Below are positions 1 through 11,601 of a DNA stretch of 64,000 bases, one piece after another. The translations under genes and the position numbers were made by a program. The notes beneath the pieces are model-generated. The model saw nothing but the letters and a program-made list of their open reading frames with translations, searched no databases and was not told the DNA's origin. Source of the DNA: Nymphaea colorata (Eukaryota; Streptophyta; Magnoliopsida; Nymphaeales; Nymphaeaceae). The stretch covers positions 12,148,505 to 12,212,504 of the forward strand of contig NC_045140.1 in assembly GCF_008831285.2 (NCBI RefSeq). Reading direction: 5' to 3'. Every line of letters begins with the position of its first letter. Position 1 is the first letter of the stretch.

Positions 1-1016
1 ATATTTAAATAAAGTACTTGGTATTATGAGGTTGACGGAAATTTTGAATAATGTTCTATTTTGACCTTTTACCTATCCTCTTTCAAGCTCTTAGTGGGAA
101 AAGAGGGCTTTTTTTTTTTTTTGGTTGAATGTTAATATCTAATTGGTCCTCGTTAGCCACGGTCCATCAATAAGCAACCTGACCACTTAATAATCCTAAC
201 AGAAAAAAAAAATGCCAGTGAATGAAGAAGAAGATGGTTACCTTACCATTTCCAAAGAAGAAGCCAGCGGAAGAGACCAAAGGTCGCTGTCTGGGTCGGG
301 ACTGTGATGAGTGGGAATGTGTTTTAGGTAGTGAAGAGCCCGTTTACATAGTAAAACTGGGTCATTATGAGCCAATTCATCTTGGAAATGCATGATGAAG
401 CGCCATAAATCGAACTGCACCAGGATCAAATGATCTTGATCTGGGTTAGCAATGTAAAAAACAATGCTATGTGGGTCGAGTCTTGACTCGTGGCCCAATA
501 TATTGCTGATCCGAGCTGTTGATTCGATGATTCTTGAGTCAGCTCACTGAGTTTGCCAACTATGTCTTAGAAGAGTGACAAATTACATGTTTACATGATT
601 TTCCTTGTCCATGGCACCAATGTCCCCAGAAGGTGCCATTGGTCATCAACATCCTAATGGCTTTAAAGCTTGCCCCACACATAGGCCCCATTTTAGTAGG
701 CGACACATGAAGCTGCCATTATGCCTCAGACTCTCTTTCATTACACAAACAAACCAAAGGATTCCATGGACAGAATTTTTCTAGCAGTACTCCAATAATT
801 CATTAATTGTTCATGAGCTACCTAGCCATCCATCATTTTAATTCTCTAACAAACCCACCTCTAAAGGTCACAATGCACTCAAAACATTTTAATCACCTCC
901 CTCTAGCACTACATAAAGAATGTTTTTACTGATGCAAGAAAAACATCAATAAAAATGTGCAATACATCAGGAGAACATTTGCTAAAGTCTTATACTCAAT
1001 GTCAGTAAAAATTAGT
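1..1016. other. Non-coding flank, nothing recognised
   Basis: AT-rich sequence with short homopolymer runs (for example the T run near 110-122). An 86-codon open frame on the minus strand (238-498) has ordinary protein-like composition, but I recognise no domain and no splice context supports it, so it is not called as a gene. The copia LTR starts at 1017. Confidence 0.5.
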
Positions 1017-1391
1017 TGAAAAATATGAGAGCAGAGAAAAAAACAAGATTTACGTAGTTCAGTTTCTAGCAAGAACCTATGTCTACGAGAAGCAAAGCAA
1101 AGACTATTTTATTATCGCCGATGTACAGAGATATTTATAGATGCAGGAATTTACGAAAATATTTTCTCATTATCTTATCGTCTATCACCAAGAATCATGG
1201 GATGTGATAATTGTTATTCTGGTTTTGTTTTCATTTTGTTTTGTTTTGATTTTCCTTCAGTTATGCTGCTTCTTTCAATATGGTAATCAACCTTATCTGT
1301 AGCAGATCTTTCCTTAGCAGAATTATCGTCTCCTGCCTTTTTTGTTCTAACCGTAGTTCATCCTTCCTTAGCTGATTCCATATTGTCAATA
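1017..1391 (-). repeat. 3' LTR of the left-reading copia element
   Basis: On the minus strand this follows the RNase H end and a GGCGGAG polypurine tract, starts TATTGACA (probably a decayed TGTTGACA) and ends CA at 1017. It contains a TATAAATA box (1131-1139) and an AATAAAA poly(A)-type signal (about 1106-1113) in the order expected for U3-R. The stretch just inside the end resembles the usual R/U5 of plant copia LTRs. The boundary at 1391 is inferred from the tract; no second LTR copy exists here to confirm it. Confidence 0.65.
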
Positions 1392-1430
1392 CTCCGCCAC
1401 AAACATAGCCGACCTGGGAGGCCAAGTTTG

Positions 1431-3645
1431 GAAGTAAGAGTGAAATGCTGATCTTTAGTAAGAGCCTTGGTAAAATATCAGCCAACTCAAGATATGAAGG
1501 TACCTATTTGGTGATATAATATGACCTTGAGCAACTTCTCCTGGATATAGTGGAAGTCGATTTGGATGTAGAAAACCTCATGCTAGAGAGAAGAAAATGA
1601 GTAAGGAAGGAGGTGACAGTATTTTAATGTGGTTCAACTGTTTAGTCTTTGTCCACGAAGAGAAAGTTTCTCTCTTGTTAATTTTCACAAGAGGAGAGAT
1701 TTCATTTATACTTAATTCATACGTTCATCAATCCTACATATCTTGGGATTTGATTGATTTACAAGATCCTGCGTTTTTCCCTTTTCTGAGATAGTTGCCA
1801 TTCTAGAATCGTTATTATCATAATCTCTTTTAGTTATAATCTTGGATCTGATATTGTTGGCCTAAGTGTTATTTCCTCCAGCATTGTTGCTGATTATATC
1901 ATAATCTGATTTATTATCCCCACTCAAGATGAACGCTCGTGAAAGAGTGTTGAGTTTGAAACGGAGGTTATCAAAGGTAGTTGGAGGGTTTTGGGAGAAT
2001 GTCAGCCAGCTGATCAGCACTAGGAATATAATGTACTGTGAGATGATTCTTGGCATTGTGATCTCAAACAAAATGGACGTCGATCTCAATGTGCTTGCTT
2101 CGATTATGAAAGGCAGGGTTGGCAGAAAGAGAGGTAGCACTGATGTTATTACACCATAGACGAGGAACATGCTTCATAAAGATGTTCAATTCCTGTAGTA
2201 AAAACGTGAGTCATAAAACTTCAGAGGAACAATGGTAGGATCACAAGAGCCCGATATTCAGCTTCTGTGCTGGATCGAGCTACAGTAGCCTGTTTGCAAG
2301 TAGATCATCAGAGAAGAGATGAATGTGGTTTGGCTACTGGGCTGAAGGAGTGAGATCTGGTAAGGGCTGAAGTTGGCGAATCGTCCAATTTGAGGTGATG
2401 GCAATCGTGAGAAGAACGCGTATAGAGGTATGTTTGGCTACTGGGCTGAAGGTTTCAAAGTAGTCAAGACCGTGTTCTTGAGTATGGCCCTTGGTGACTA
2501 AGCGAGCTTTGTAGTGTTCAAGTGCACCGTCAGCTTTCCTTTTGATATGAAAAACCCATTTGGAACCAACAACCTTAGCAAAGAGAGGTGGCGGGACAAG
2601 AATCCATGTACGATTGTTGTTGAGAGCTGCAAGTTCGGCTTTCATAGCATGAACCCATGAGTATGTTTCAAGGCTTGGGACATGGTATGAGGTTCAGTTT
2701 CAAGGTTGAGATTGGTGAGATGTAGTTCAGGGAGATGATACTTGGAAATGGTGTAGGTTTTGGGCTTGAGAGAGCCAGTTTGAGACTGAGTGAGCATGAA
2801 ATGGGATCTCTATGGGTTTGAAAGTGTCGGAGGTGGTGGAGGAATGGGGAATGTTGTAGGTTCATGTTGCATATCCTGGGTAGGAGAGATGTGGGAGAAG
2901 GGGAAGGAATAGGGGAGGTTGGTTGGGTTGAGAGATCAGGTGTGAGAGGTGGATGTGACACAATTTGGGTTGGGGCATGATTCTATGATAGGTTTTGGGA
3001 AGGCATGGTTATGATTAAGGGGACGATAGGTACAGGTTTATTTGGTGAGGGTGAGGATGTTGACGCCAAGGCTTTGAAGGGATATACACCTTCATCAAAT
3101 ACCACATGTCTACTAATAAAAAGTTTGTTCGTATCTTGATCGAAGCAAATATATCCTTTGTGCATGCTGTTGTAACCAAGAACAACGTGTTGCTTGTTGC
3201 GAAACTATAATTTGTGAGAGTGGAAAACACGTAGACATGGATAGCATGCACACCCAAAAAACCTTTAAAAATTTATAATCCGAAGAGTTTTTAAACAAAA
3301 CTTGATATGGTGACTGCATTTTAAGAACCCGTGTTCACATTCTATTGATCAAGAAGACAGCAGTTCTTAAAGAAAAATCCCAATATTTGTAGGGTAAGTT
3401 GGCATGTGTAAGAAGTGTTATTCCGATGTCAACTATATGCCTTTGTTTGCTTTCTATGCTGCCATTTTCCTGATGCACATGAGGACAAGCAACTCTGTGA
3501 ACAATATCAATCTGTTTGAGGTAGGTAGAGATAGTTCGATATTCTCCTCCCTAGTCGCTTTGAACTGCCTTGATTTTCCAATCAAATTGTCGTTCAACCA
3601 TAACTTAAAACGTTTTAAAGAAGGATACTCCCTCCAGTGATACTT
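1431..3645 (-). pseudogene. Copia polyprotein remnant (integrase, RT, RNase H)
   Basis: Pieces on the minus strand, from right to left. Integrase C-terminal half (about 3645-3100) in several frames, including KYWDFSLRTAVFLINRM and the GYICFDQDTNKLFISRHVVF block typical of copia. A Ser/Pro-rich linker (about 2985-2660). RT start (2645-2370), with SKWVFHIKRKADGALEHYKA, ARLVTKGHTQE and FSPVAKHTSIRVLL. An RNase H core with QATVARSSTEAEYRAL (about 2290-2240). A C-terminal piece, YFTKALTKDQHFTLTSKLGL (about 1480-1420). At least one in-frame stop and several frameshifts separate the blocks, so no functional polyprotein can be made. The RT catalytic YVDD block is missing. Copia membership is certain; I did not assign a lineage. 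Confidence 0.85.
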
Positions 3646-3659
3646 TTGAAGCTGATAAT

Positions 3660-6600
3660 AATGGTGGACAAAGCAAAACAAAATCAAGTATTGAATGTCA
3701 ATACTGTGGAAGGAAATGATACACTGCAAGGAATTGCTGGGATATTCCTAAGGCATTTTCCGCCATGACGCTTGAAGAAGTCAAAGATGAAGCATGGTAC
3801 CCTGGCATCAGAGCAACAAATCGTGTCACCATGGATGAATCCCAGATGACCAAAAAACAAGTCTACCAAGGAGGCAAAGCTATAATTGTAGGCAATGTCT
3901 CTTCTATTCCAGTTTCTCATGTTGGGAGTATGGTGATTCAATCTAACAAGCGATATTTTAAACTCAGTCGTGTTCTTCATGCACCGTATATTACCAAAAA
4001 CTTGCTATCAGTAAGTCAATTTACATTAGAAAACAACTGCATTTTTTAGTTCACTCCGTTTGGATTCTATGTAAAGGTCTTCGAACAGGCGAGGTCCTCG
4101 CGCAAGGGTTAAGGACACGGACAAAACTATATGAGATTAAGCCATCAAGAAAGAAAGTGTTTTTAGCCAACAAAAGCCAGCGACCCGCGTCATTTGACAT
4201 ATGGCACCAACAATTGGGACATGCAAACAAAAGATCAATTGAAATTTTCCACTCCAAAGGATTGATTCATTTTTCAAATAAAGAAGATGGAGTTTGTAAA
4301 GGATGCCTTGTTGGAAAAGCTCACAAGTTGCCTTTCAAACCTGCCTTGCACAAGTCAACTCGTCCTCTAGAGCTACTTCATGTTGACGTCTGGGTCCATC
4401 TCCATGTGAGTCAAGGGAAAACTTTAATTATTTCTTTTGGTAGACAATTACTCTCATTATGTTTGGTTGTTTCCTCTCAAGTGTAAGTCAGATGTGTTCA
4501 AAATGTTTGTCGACTTCAAATCTATTGTTGAGAACCAGCTGCAAGAAAAAATTAAAATTCTCCAATCGATAATGGAGGAGAATTCATTAGTACCCAATTT
4601 GATTCCTTTCTAATTGAACATGGTATCTTCCATCGATTTTCCTGCCTATACACACCCGAACAAAACGGATTAGTTGAAAGGAAACATAAACATGTTGTGG
4701 AAATTGGACTCTGTATGCTTAACGGGTCCAAGATGCCATCTCGGGTTTGGGTAGATGCTGTCCGAACAGCAGTGTTCATTATAAATCGACTTCCTAGGAA
4801 ACATGGTAGTCAATAGACACCATATGAAATCTTGTTCAAATACAGACTAGACTACTCTCTATTTTGAATTTTTGGAGCTATATGTTATCATGTGTTAACA
4901 GCTTATCCCCGAGACAAGTTGGAACCCAAAACTAATGTGTGTGTTCTAATTGGGTATGGTGTCAAACACAAGGGGTATATGTGCTTTGATCCAAAGACAG
5001 TAAGATTTATATTAGTCGACATGTTTTCTTCGATGAGAGCAAACTTGGCTTCCAAGGATTAGAAATGGACAGTAGTCATAGCCCTACCAACATCAATTTA
5101 TGGTAGTCTTTCCCATGAAACTAGACCACCAAAACCAAAATCAGCCTAGCATCACCCAATGACCAAACCAAAATGACCCCATCCTCACTTCCTCACCACT
5201 ATCGACTGGTCCTATCACAGCAACTGAATGGCTTAATCCCTATGAACCACCTGTTCTAAGTGTTAACCACCCATTAGAACTTGCTTCATCTCACCTACGT
5301 CCTTTCCATTCGTTGCCACCAACTACTGCTCCATCTAATACAGCCATCATCCCTTCAACCTCCACCAGTGAACAACCGTCCTCGAGCTCTCCCACCTTAC
5401 AACCCACAATACCATTTGTTCCCTTACCTTCTCACACACACACCATGATCACCAGGTCATGACAGGTCACCTCAAACCAAAAACCTATGTCACCATTCAG
5501 TCTCATACCACCAAAAATCACTATGAACCTGCTACTTATACGGATGCCTCTAATCTACTGCTTGGCAACGTAATATGGATGCTGAATTTTGTGCTTTGTA
5601 GCAAAATCATACATGGGAATTGGTACCTCATCAAGATCATTTTCATGTTATTGGATCCAAGTGGGTTTACAAGCTAAAATATAATCCTGACGGTGCTATT
5701 GCTAGACATAAAGCTAGGCTCGTGGCCAAAGGTTATCTTCAAGAAGCTGGTGTTGATTTCAATGAGACATTTAGTCCCGTCATTAAACCCTCTTTATGCA
5801 TGCTTCTCTCCTTGGCAGCACAATCCAAATGGGACATTCGCCAGCTCAACTTTGATAATGCCTTCTTGAATGGCATTCTCATAGAGGAGGTTTATATGTT
5901 GTAGCCTCAAGGCTATGAAGACCCGAAGAGACCAAATCAAGTGGGTCATCTTATAAAGGCCCTATATGGCCTAAAACAAGCACCACATGCCTGATACATG
6001 TGCCTCAGTAACTTTCTCCAAGATCTGGGATTTCATGTTTTCAACTCGGATCTTTCTCTATTCATTTCTCAAGACTGCCAAGTCTTCGTTCTTGTCTACG
6101 TTGATGACATATTGGTAACTGGACCATCTACGAGGTCACATAAAGGGTAATTCAAGAGCTCAAACAACACTTTTCCATCAAAGATATGGGTCGGCTGTCA
6201 TATTTCTTAGGCATTGAGGTTCTCTATCAAATTGATTATATTTATCTCGATCAAAGGAATTATCTACTCAATATTCTTAAACAAACCCACATGGAAAAGG
6301 CCAAGGCATCGACTACACCTATGAACACCACCCATAAGCTGCACAAGGATGGAATCTCATATGACAACGATACATTCTACCGAAGTATTATCAGTGCACT
6401 TCAATATGCCTACATCACCAGACCGGATCTTTCATTTTCAGTCAACAAAGTATGCCAATACATGCATCTGCCAACCATTGATCATTGGAAAGCAGTCAAA
6501 AGAATCCTACGATATGTTCAAGGTACTCTCTACTATGGTTTGTGTTCCAAATCAACCACATATCCACTCACTCTTCATGCATATGTTGATGCCGATTGAA

Positions 6601-6815
6601 GAGGTTGTTTAGATGACCAGAAGTCGACCAGAAGATGCGTGATATTCCTTGAGCAAATGTCACTTCGTTCGAGATCATGTCAACAAAGGCCATATCAAAG
6701 TTCAATTCCTACGATCAAATGAACAAATTGCTAACGGTTTAACAAAACCATTGAATGTCACTCTGCATCATCAATTTACAAATAATTTGAACGTAGTTGA
6801 TTACATGCTCAAATT
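3660..6815 (+). pseudogene. Copia gag-pol polyprotein remnant
   Basis: In order. A CCHC knuckle (about 3694-3737) with its histidine changed to tyrosine and an internal TGA stop. A protease region (about 3795-4050) with SRVLHAPYITKNLLSVSQF. A GAG-pre-integrase/zinc-finger block (4190-4340) with FDIWHQQLGHANKRS and CKGCLVGKAHKLPF. A broken integrase core (4380-5050). RT (5620-6120) with [20 protein letters not shown], a stop after EEVYML, then IKALYGLKQAPHA and the catalytic YVDDILVTG (about 6098-6124). RNase H (6590-6780), where ADWRGCLDDQKSTRR jumps straight to CHFVRDHVNKGHIKVQFL, so about 200 bases of the usual centre are missing. Multiple in-frame stops make it non-coding today. Confidence 0.88.
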
Positions 6816-6824
6816 GAAGGGGCG

Positions 6825-7300
6825 TGTTAAGACTGAATATCCAATCGTTGATGCTAATTATGTCAAGACCTGCTATCCAGCCATTGAAGAGACCTGTTGT
6901 CCAGGCGTTGCAAATAAAAGTGCAGCTCCAGATCAACAGTAGCCATCTCAAACTGGGTAGTAACCGACTTAGAGTAAAATTTCAATGCTACTTAAATTCT
7001 TAAGAGAACACTAAAGTGACTTCGAAATGTGATCTTCAAAAGGTCTCTAAATGATCTTTGTAAAGATTTTTCAATTCAAAATTTTTTAAACCAAAATGTT
7101 TTATACTTTCAAACGACTCTTCAAAAACTTTTTCAAAAATTTGAAGCATTAAATTTTCAATATTTTCTCAAACATTACACCACATTTAGAATGAAAAGAT
7201 GTTTAAGCCAAAACAAAATGCATCGATTAAATATAGCCCTTGGATTGGTTTCTCCCAGTAAAGGCGCCGGAAATGGTCAATCCTCATACTGAGGGATGAG
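6825..7300 (+). repeat. Probable 3' LTR start of right-reading copia
   Basis: The polypurine tract ttgaaggggcg ends at 6824 and is followed directly by TGTTAAGACTG, a standard copia LTR opening. No matching 5' LTR remains, so the end cannot be defined; I see no convincing terminal CA with a target duplication. Confidence 0.45.
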
Positions 7301-8925
7301 TCTATTTCTCTCTCATTTAAAATAAAACCTCATTTTTCTATATCGCTCCAAAAACTAAATATTTTTGGGAATGCAAACAAAAAGCTATGATGCTTCCTTG
7401 TGCAGATCATGATGGGTTTGTTTCATAGGTTGTCCAAGAGGTCATGCTTTGAAGAAATGATTGGACACAGAGACAAACATTTTCGAGAGCATACATGGTG
7501 AAAATCAAAAAAGAGGTTTTTTACCATCTTTTTTTTGCAATGGTTGGAATAGTAGGAAGATTATTGATTTGCGTAGGCATTAGACAATGCCATTGTGTTT
7601 ATCACATGTAGGTCTACATTGCCAAAGTTACAATGTAGCTGATGGTGGTGTAAAAGGCTACATATCATCGCAGCTTATAGTGGATCTTCTTGTTTATGCC
7701 CCTCTTGGGGTTGAACCACTATCTTTCATTGCCATTAATTATTAGAGCAAAACAAACTATGGATACCACTTTCAATTCATACTATCCACATTTTATAAAA
7801 GTGGAGAAGCTTTAGAGAAGATTTTTCAAAAAAAAAAAAAACTAACTCTGTCATAAGCCTTACTTCAATCATCATGCATTCACGTTTGGCTTATGTGCAC
7901 CATTTCTTGACTCAATTGAATGTTGTTTTGAATGCTGGATATAGGAAGGGATGTGACTGAGAATCAGTCAATTCTCTTTACACATAATATGAGTAAAATT
8001 TTTAAAATACTATTACAAAGGGATATTAGGCGAAATTTATACGTATCTTTTTCTTCATCCTCCTTTGAGATGAGGACCAGATGCTATTAATAGACAACTT
8101 GTTGATCAGTATGAGTAGATTATTAATTATATGCCTCAGATTGTCCCTAACAATGCTCCAATAAGGCTGAAAAAGCTGCAGATTATTTCAACCATCTGAC
8201 CTTATAGTTGTATCCTTATCAACATGCATCACTAATCACAAGATTTCTTCATCTCACTTCCTTCAAGAGCATTTGTTTTTTATTTGAGACACAGTTAGCC
8301 CTTCTCCAATCTTCTTAGGTAAGGATCCAATGGCAAGGACAATGGTAAGTATATCCTTAAAGCATAAAGTGTTGACATCAAAAACCTCTTCCATGTGATT
8401 GGTGAACCTTTCTTCAGAGTGAACTGTCTGAATGTGATATCTCATTTGCTTCCCTTTGATGATAATATAATAACAACACCATCCTACAACCAAGATATTC
8501 TAGATTTTTTATGTCATTTTTCTTTCTTCCAACTTAAGAAGATGGATGGTCTTCTTTAGGTGGTTGGATTCTCTGTCTAGGGCATCTTAGTCTTCAACTT
8601 CTCCCTCCTTTGGGCTTCCACTATTTGACTCTTCAGTTAACCAATCCTTTTAGGGAGGTCACAAGACCCATATTGGTCCACCACTGATGCCCTTCCCTAA
8701 TTGCCTTCAACTTAGAGATGATGTTAATCATAGGGCAGCTACTTCAACCCTCTTCAATGATTTCCCTGCAACCTTTCATAGAATCTCAATAATTAGAATA
8801 TCTAAATACTAGTTTTCCATTGTATAGTTATGATTGCTTGAGATTTTAAGCGCTATGGGATTATGTTTAAGTACTACGGGATTATGACCTGATGTCATAT
8901 GAGGTAGCACTTTCAATCTAAACAA
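7300..8925. other. AT-rich intergenic stretch, nothing recognised
   Basis: No open frame here has a recognisable domain. The best minus-strand frame (8263-8493, 76 codons) matches nothing I know. The right part may be decayed LINE sequence downstream of the endonuclease fragment that begins at 8926, but no reverse-transcriptase motif is visible. Confidence 0.4.
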
Positions 8926-9282
8926 CTAGTATCTACCATCTACCCATTGAGACAAAACAAAACATCTATCCAATTTGCATATTATTTTCCCTTCATCCCT
9001 CCTATTGTCAGTCCACGTATATCTCCAATTAAAGTTAAAAATTTGAACAAAGTCATTGTGATTAATGAAATTAGCAAATGGAATGCAAGAGCATAATGCT
9101 GGCTGCCTTCCCATCTTCTCAAGACCCCTCATGAAGTTGAAGTCACCCATACATATCATGGGGCAGCTCAACCAGTTCATGTTTGAGCTCAATTTACTAA
9201 ACAAGTGGTGCCTGATCATAAAATCAGAATCCAAGTAGACGCCAACAAATTTTGAAAACCTTTTAAATGATTTATCAGTCAC
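8926..9282 (-). pseudogene. LINE endonuclease domain fragment
   Basis: A 118-residue frame with the middle and end of an apurinic-like (EEP-fold) LINE endonuclease: ICMGDFNFM (the GDFN metal/catalytic block), then RYTWTDNRRDEGKIICKLDR, the usual TWTN...I..KLDR stretch before the domain end. The N-terminal WNVRG block is missing or out of frame. In an intact element this nuclease nicks genomic DNA to prime reverse transcription. Here it is isolated and cannot act. Confidence 0.8.
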
Positions 9283-9715
9283 ATGAAGAAAAATCCAATA
9301 TGGATGAAATTAACATTCCACCATATTGTCTCAAAACTCCATAAAATCTAAGCTTTTGCCCACTTACTAGTGATTTGGTATCTTGCCTGTTAAACTGTAA
9401 GCATTCAACAAGATGACTTTCATGGTTGCAGGTGAGGGTTCAACACCTCCACCCACAACCTCCACCCCCCCCCCCCCTCCCACAACCCCCGCCAGCCCCC
9501 AAAGACAGATGCTCACTTTGCTCATACGGCAACATAGAGATATTTTCTTTCTCTGTGTTGTTGCATTCTTATTTATTGGAACAACGCATGAGTAACCTTC
9601 ATGTCTGCTTGAGCAGTAGTTGTTCCATTTGGGCCTACCTGTTTCAGTTCAAGATTAGTATCGACCACTCCTTGACTACCATCCATCGCTTGAGGCAAGA
9701 TATTTCATTCCATCT

Positions 9716-10620
9716 CTAATAGAGCCTCTTTGGCGGGGGGGAGCACTTGCAGACATCTTTTTCAACTTCTGCCCTCTTTCTTTTGAGTGCTCTCTTCTTC
9801 GCTTGATTGGTGTTTTTCATTTTTTTCCTTTCTTCCGAGTTACCTACCATTGCCAGGTCGTTGTCCACCACCATGCCACCTTGAAGAGTTGAGCACTTCA
9901 TTCCCCCTTGCATGGCCTATGCTGGGTTGTGATTTAGCTGGTCCGTCTCCAGCTCATTCCCCATCGTTGTTGTGTCTTCTTTTGTCCCCTCGAAAGAGTT
10001 TTACCTTGTTCTGACTCCATTCTGGCTTAGATGATTTCATCAAATTAGCCTCATCTTTTTTGCCATAAGGATTATCCACAACAATGGTTTCTTGATTATC
10101 AGTTTTGTGTTTCCCATGCCACCGATCCAGAGTTTGAAACCGATTAGTACACAACGGCATCTTTGGCATTTTAACTGCTTGCCAATCATGGCCATTGGGG
10201 AGATTGTTTCTGGACTTCTCATTAGCCTTCACCTCCATAGGCAAGAAATATAGTGATTCGTAGAAGCACATTTCATGTGGTATCTAATTTTTGTCTCATA
10301 TTCCACTTTATAATCTGGAGTCAGTAAAAAATAGTTTCACTTCTAGAACTAGACAAAACCCAAGAGAAGACCATACTAACAATGTCTTTCGTGTATATAT
10401 CAGCTTTAATAAAAGTAAACCCTATCAGATTAGTAATTAATCGAAAATGTTATGCTTCCATAGCTGGGCAGGCATGTCAAGGAGTTTTGCCCAAAATTCA
10501 GACTTTGTTATCAACCTCTATCTCTAAAGGCATGCCCCAAAACCAGCACTTTTGTTATCAGCAACCGCCCCACCAATTCCCCATCTTCTTAGTTCCGTAG
10601 TGCAATTATTGTTGGCTTTG
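9716..10620 (-). pseudogene. LINE ORF1-like (DUF4283-type) remnant
   Basis: Broken frames on the minus strand. EFWAKLLDMPAQLWKHNIF (about 10495-10439) resembles the core of the DUF4283 domain found in plant LINE ORF1 proteins. The region further left is basic and ends with KKRALKRKRAEVEKD (about 9800-9755), a nuclear-localisation-like cluster common at the ORF1 C-terminus. Its position just upstream of an endonuclease fragment on the same strand supports the call. The reading frame changes several times. Confidence 0.55.
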
Positions 10621-10795
10621 TTGGAAGTCTCGATAAAAAAAATCCCCTTTCCAACAGAGGAAGTAGAGAGAGTACACACCTGGCCACTAGATCGACATTC
10701 TCCTCTTAATTTAGCATGCACTTTTGGATAGTCACCCTTCTCTTCCACCATTTCCCTCCCACGCCCACGATGGTTGTAGTGGCAGGGGCAGAGCC

Positions 10796-11296
10796 AAGGC
10801 GGGGCCATATGAGCTTGTCCCTACCTCATAAAAAATTTTAAAAGAATTTACATGTAAATTTTAAAAAAATTTACTTGTTCTATATATTTTTGGTCTTATT
10901 CAAAATTTAGAAACTTTAATGTGGTCCCCCTCATGAAAAGTTTATGGCAATGTAGGCTCGCATGGGCCTTGTCCACACCTCAAAAAAAAAGTTGAAAAAA
11001 TTTACATGTAAATTTTAAAAAAATTCATTTGTTCTACATAAAAATTTTAAAAAATAATATTTTGGTCTTACTTAAAATTTAGAAACTTTAATTTGGTCCC
11101 CCTCATGAAAAATTTATGGCAAGGTAGCCCGCATGGGCCTTGTCCCCACCTCAACAAAAAAATTAAAAGAATTTACATGTAAATTTTAAAAAAATTTATT
11201 TGTTCTACATAAAAATGTTAAAAAATGTTATTTTGGTCTTTACTCAACATACATTTAGAAACTTTAATTTGGTTTCTCTCATAAAAAATTTATGAC
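10796..11296. repeat. Three-copy tandem repeat, about 150-175 bp units
   Basis: Copies start near 10796, 10948 and 11123. Each has a GC-rich head (variants of gcatgggccttgtcc...cacctca), an AT-rich middle with tttacatgtaaatttt and ttggtctta, and aaaatttagaaacttta followed by tttggt(c)cccctcatgaaaa. The heads resemble the terminal region of dispersed plant elements that end in GGGCAGAGCC/GGCTCCGCC-type sequence (ggggcagagccaagg lies just upstream at 10784). No coding potential. Confidence 0.75.
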
Positions 11297-11397
11297 TTCT
11301 GTTGTGAAGGTTTTTAGCTTAAAACTAATATCACACTATTATCACCTCTCTCAATGACAGATCTTGAACTCCTACTGTCCATCACCCTTCCCAAGGT

Positions 11398-11601
11398 CAC
11401 AAGCCTTCATTGAGGACAAAAAAACTAAAACCCGATCCCCAATGAAACCCTATCAGTTGATCTCTCTACCTATACCTAGCATCAGTATCAATTTCAACTC
11501 ATCACAAGCCTTCCATTGAGGACAAAAAAACTAAAACCCGACCCCCAATGGAACCCTATCAGTTGATCTCTCTGCGTAGCATCAGTATCAATTTCGAACT
11601 C
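11398..11601. repeat. Two-copy tandem duplication, period 105 bp
   Basis: cacaagccttc(c)attgagg...aaaactaaaacccga...ccctatcagttgatctctct...agcatcagtatcaattt occurs at 11398 and again at 11503. The copies differ by a few substitutions and one short indel. Function unknown. Confidence 0.85.

Larger units (their letters stand above)
1017..3645 (-). mobile_element. Truncated Ty1/copia retrotransposon, left-reading
   Basis: Read leftwards, the remnant begins inside integrase and runs to a 3' LTR. It has lost its 5' LTR, gag, protease and the N-terminal half of integrase. The order of pieces (integrase C-terminal half, Ser/Thr/Pro-rich linker, reverse transcriptase start, RNase H, LTR) is the Ty1/copia order. 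At about 3640-3660 it meets a second copia fragment reading the other way, with no LTR between them. Between about 2380 and 2290 the reverse transcriptase jumps directly to RNase H, so most of the RT palm is deleted. A short stretch containing tttggctactgggctgaagg occurs twice here (near 2329 and 2434), which suggests a local rearrangement. The element is dead. Confidence 0.85.
3655..7300 (+). mobile_element. Truncated Ty1/copia retrotransposon, right-reading
   Basis: This second copia element has different RT and integrase sequences from its left neighbour, so it is a different family. It begins at the gag zinc knuckle, so the 5' LTR and most of gag are absent. It continues through protease, integrase, RT and RNase H to a polypurine tract (ttgaaggggcg, about 6814-6824) and the start of a 3' LTR at 6825 (tgttaagactgaatatcc). 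Only one LTR is present, so its far end cannot be fixed and 7300 is nominal. Stops and frameshifts occur throughout. The RNase H centre is deleted near 6648. Confidence 0.85.
8926..10810 (-). mobile_element. Decayed L1-type LINE, 5' portion
   Basis: Read on the minus strand, an ORF1-like region is followed by the endonuclease of ORF2, the standard order of plant L1 elements. No reverse transcriptase could be recognised further left, so the element is internally deleted or too decayed. Frameshifts and stops break every part. The left end is set at the last recognisable endonuclease codon and the right end at the last ORF1-like frame; neither is a true terminus. Confidence 0.7.

Noticed and set aside
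9413-9719. Pro-rich plus-strand frames
   Set aside because: They come from a C run (about 9466-9480) antisense to the decayed LINE; no domain.
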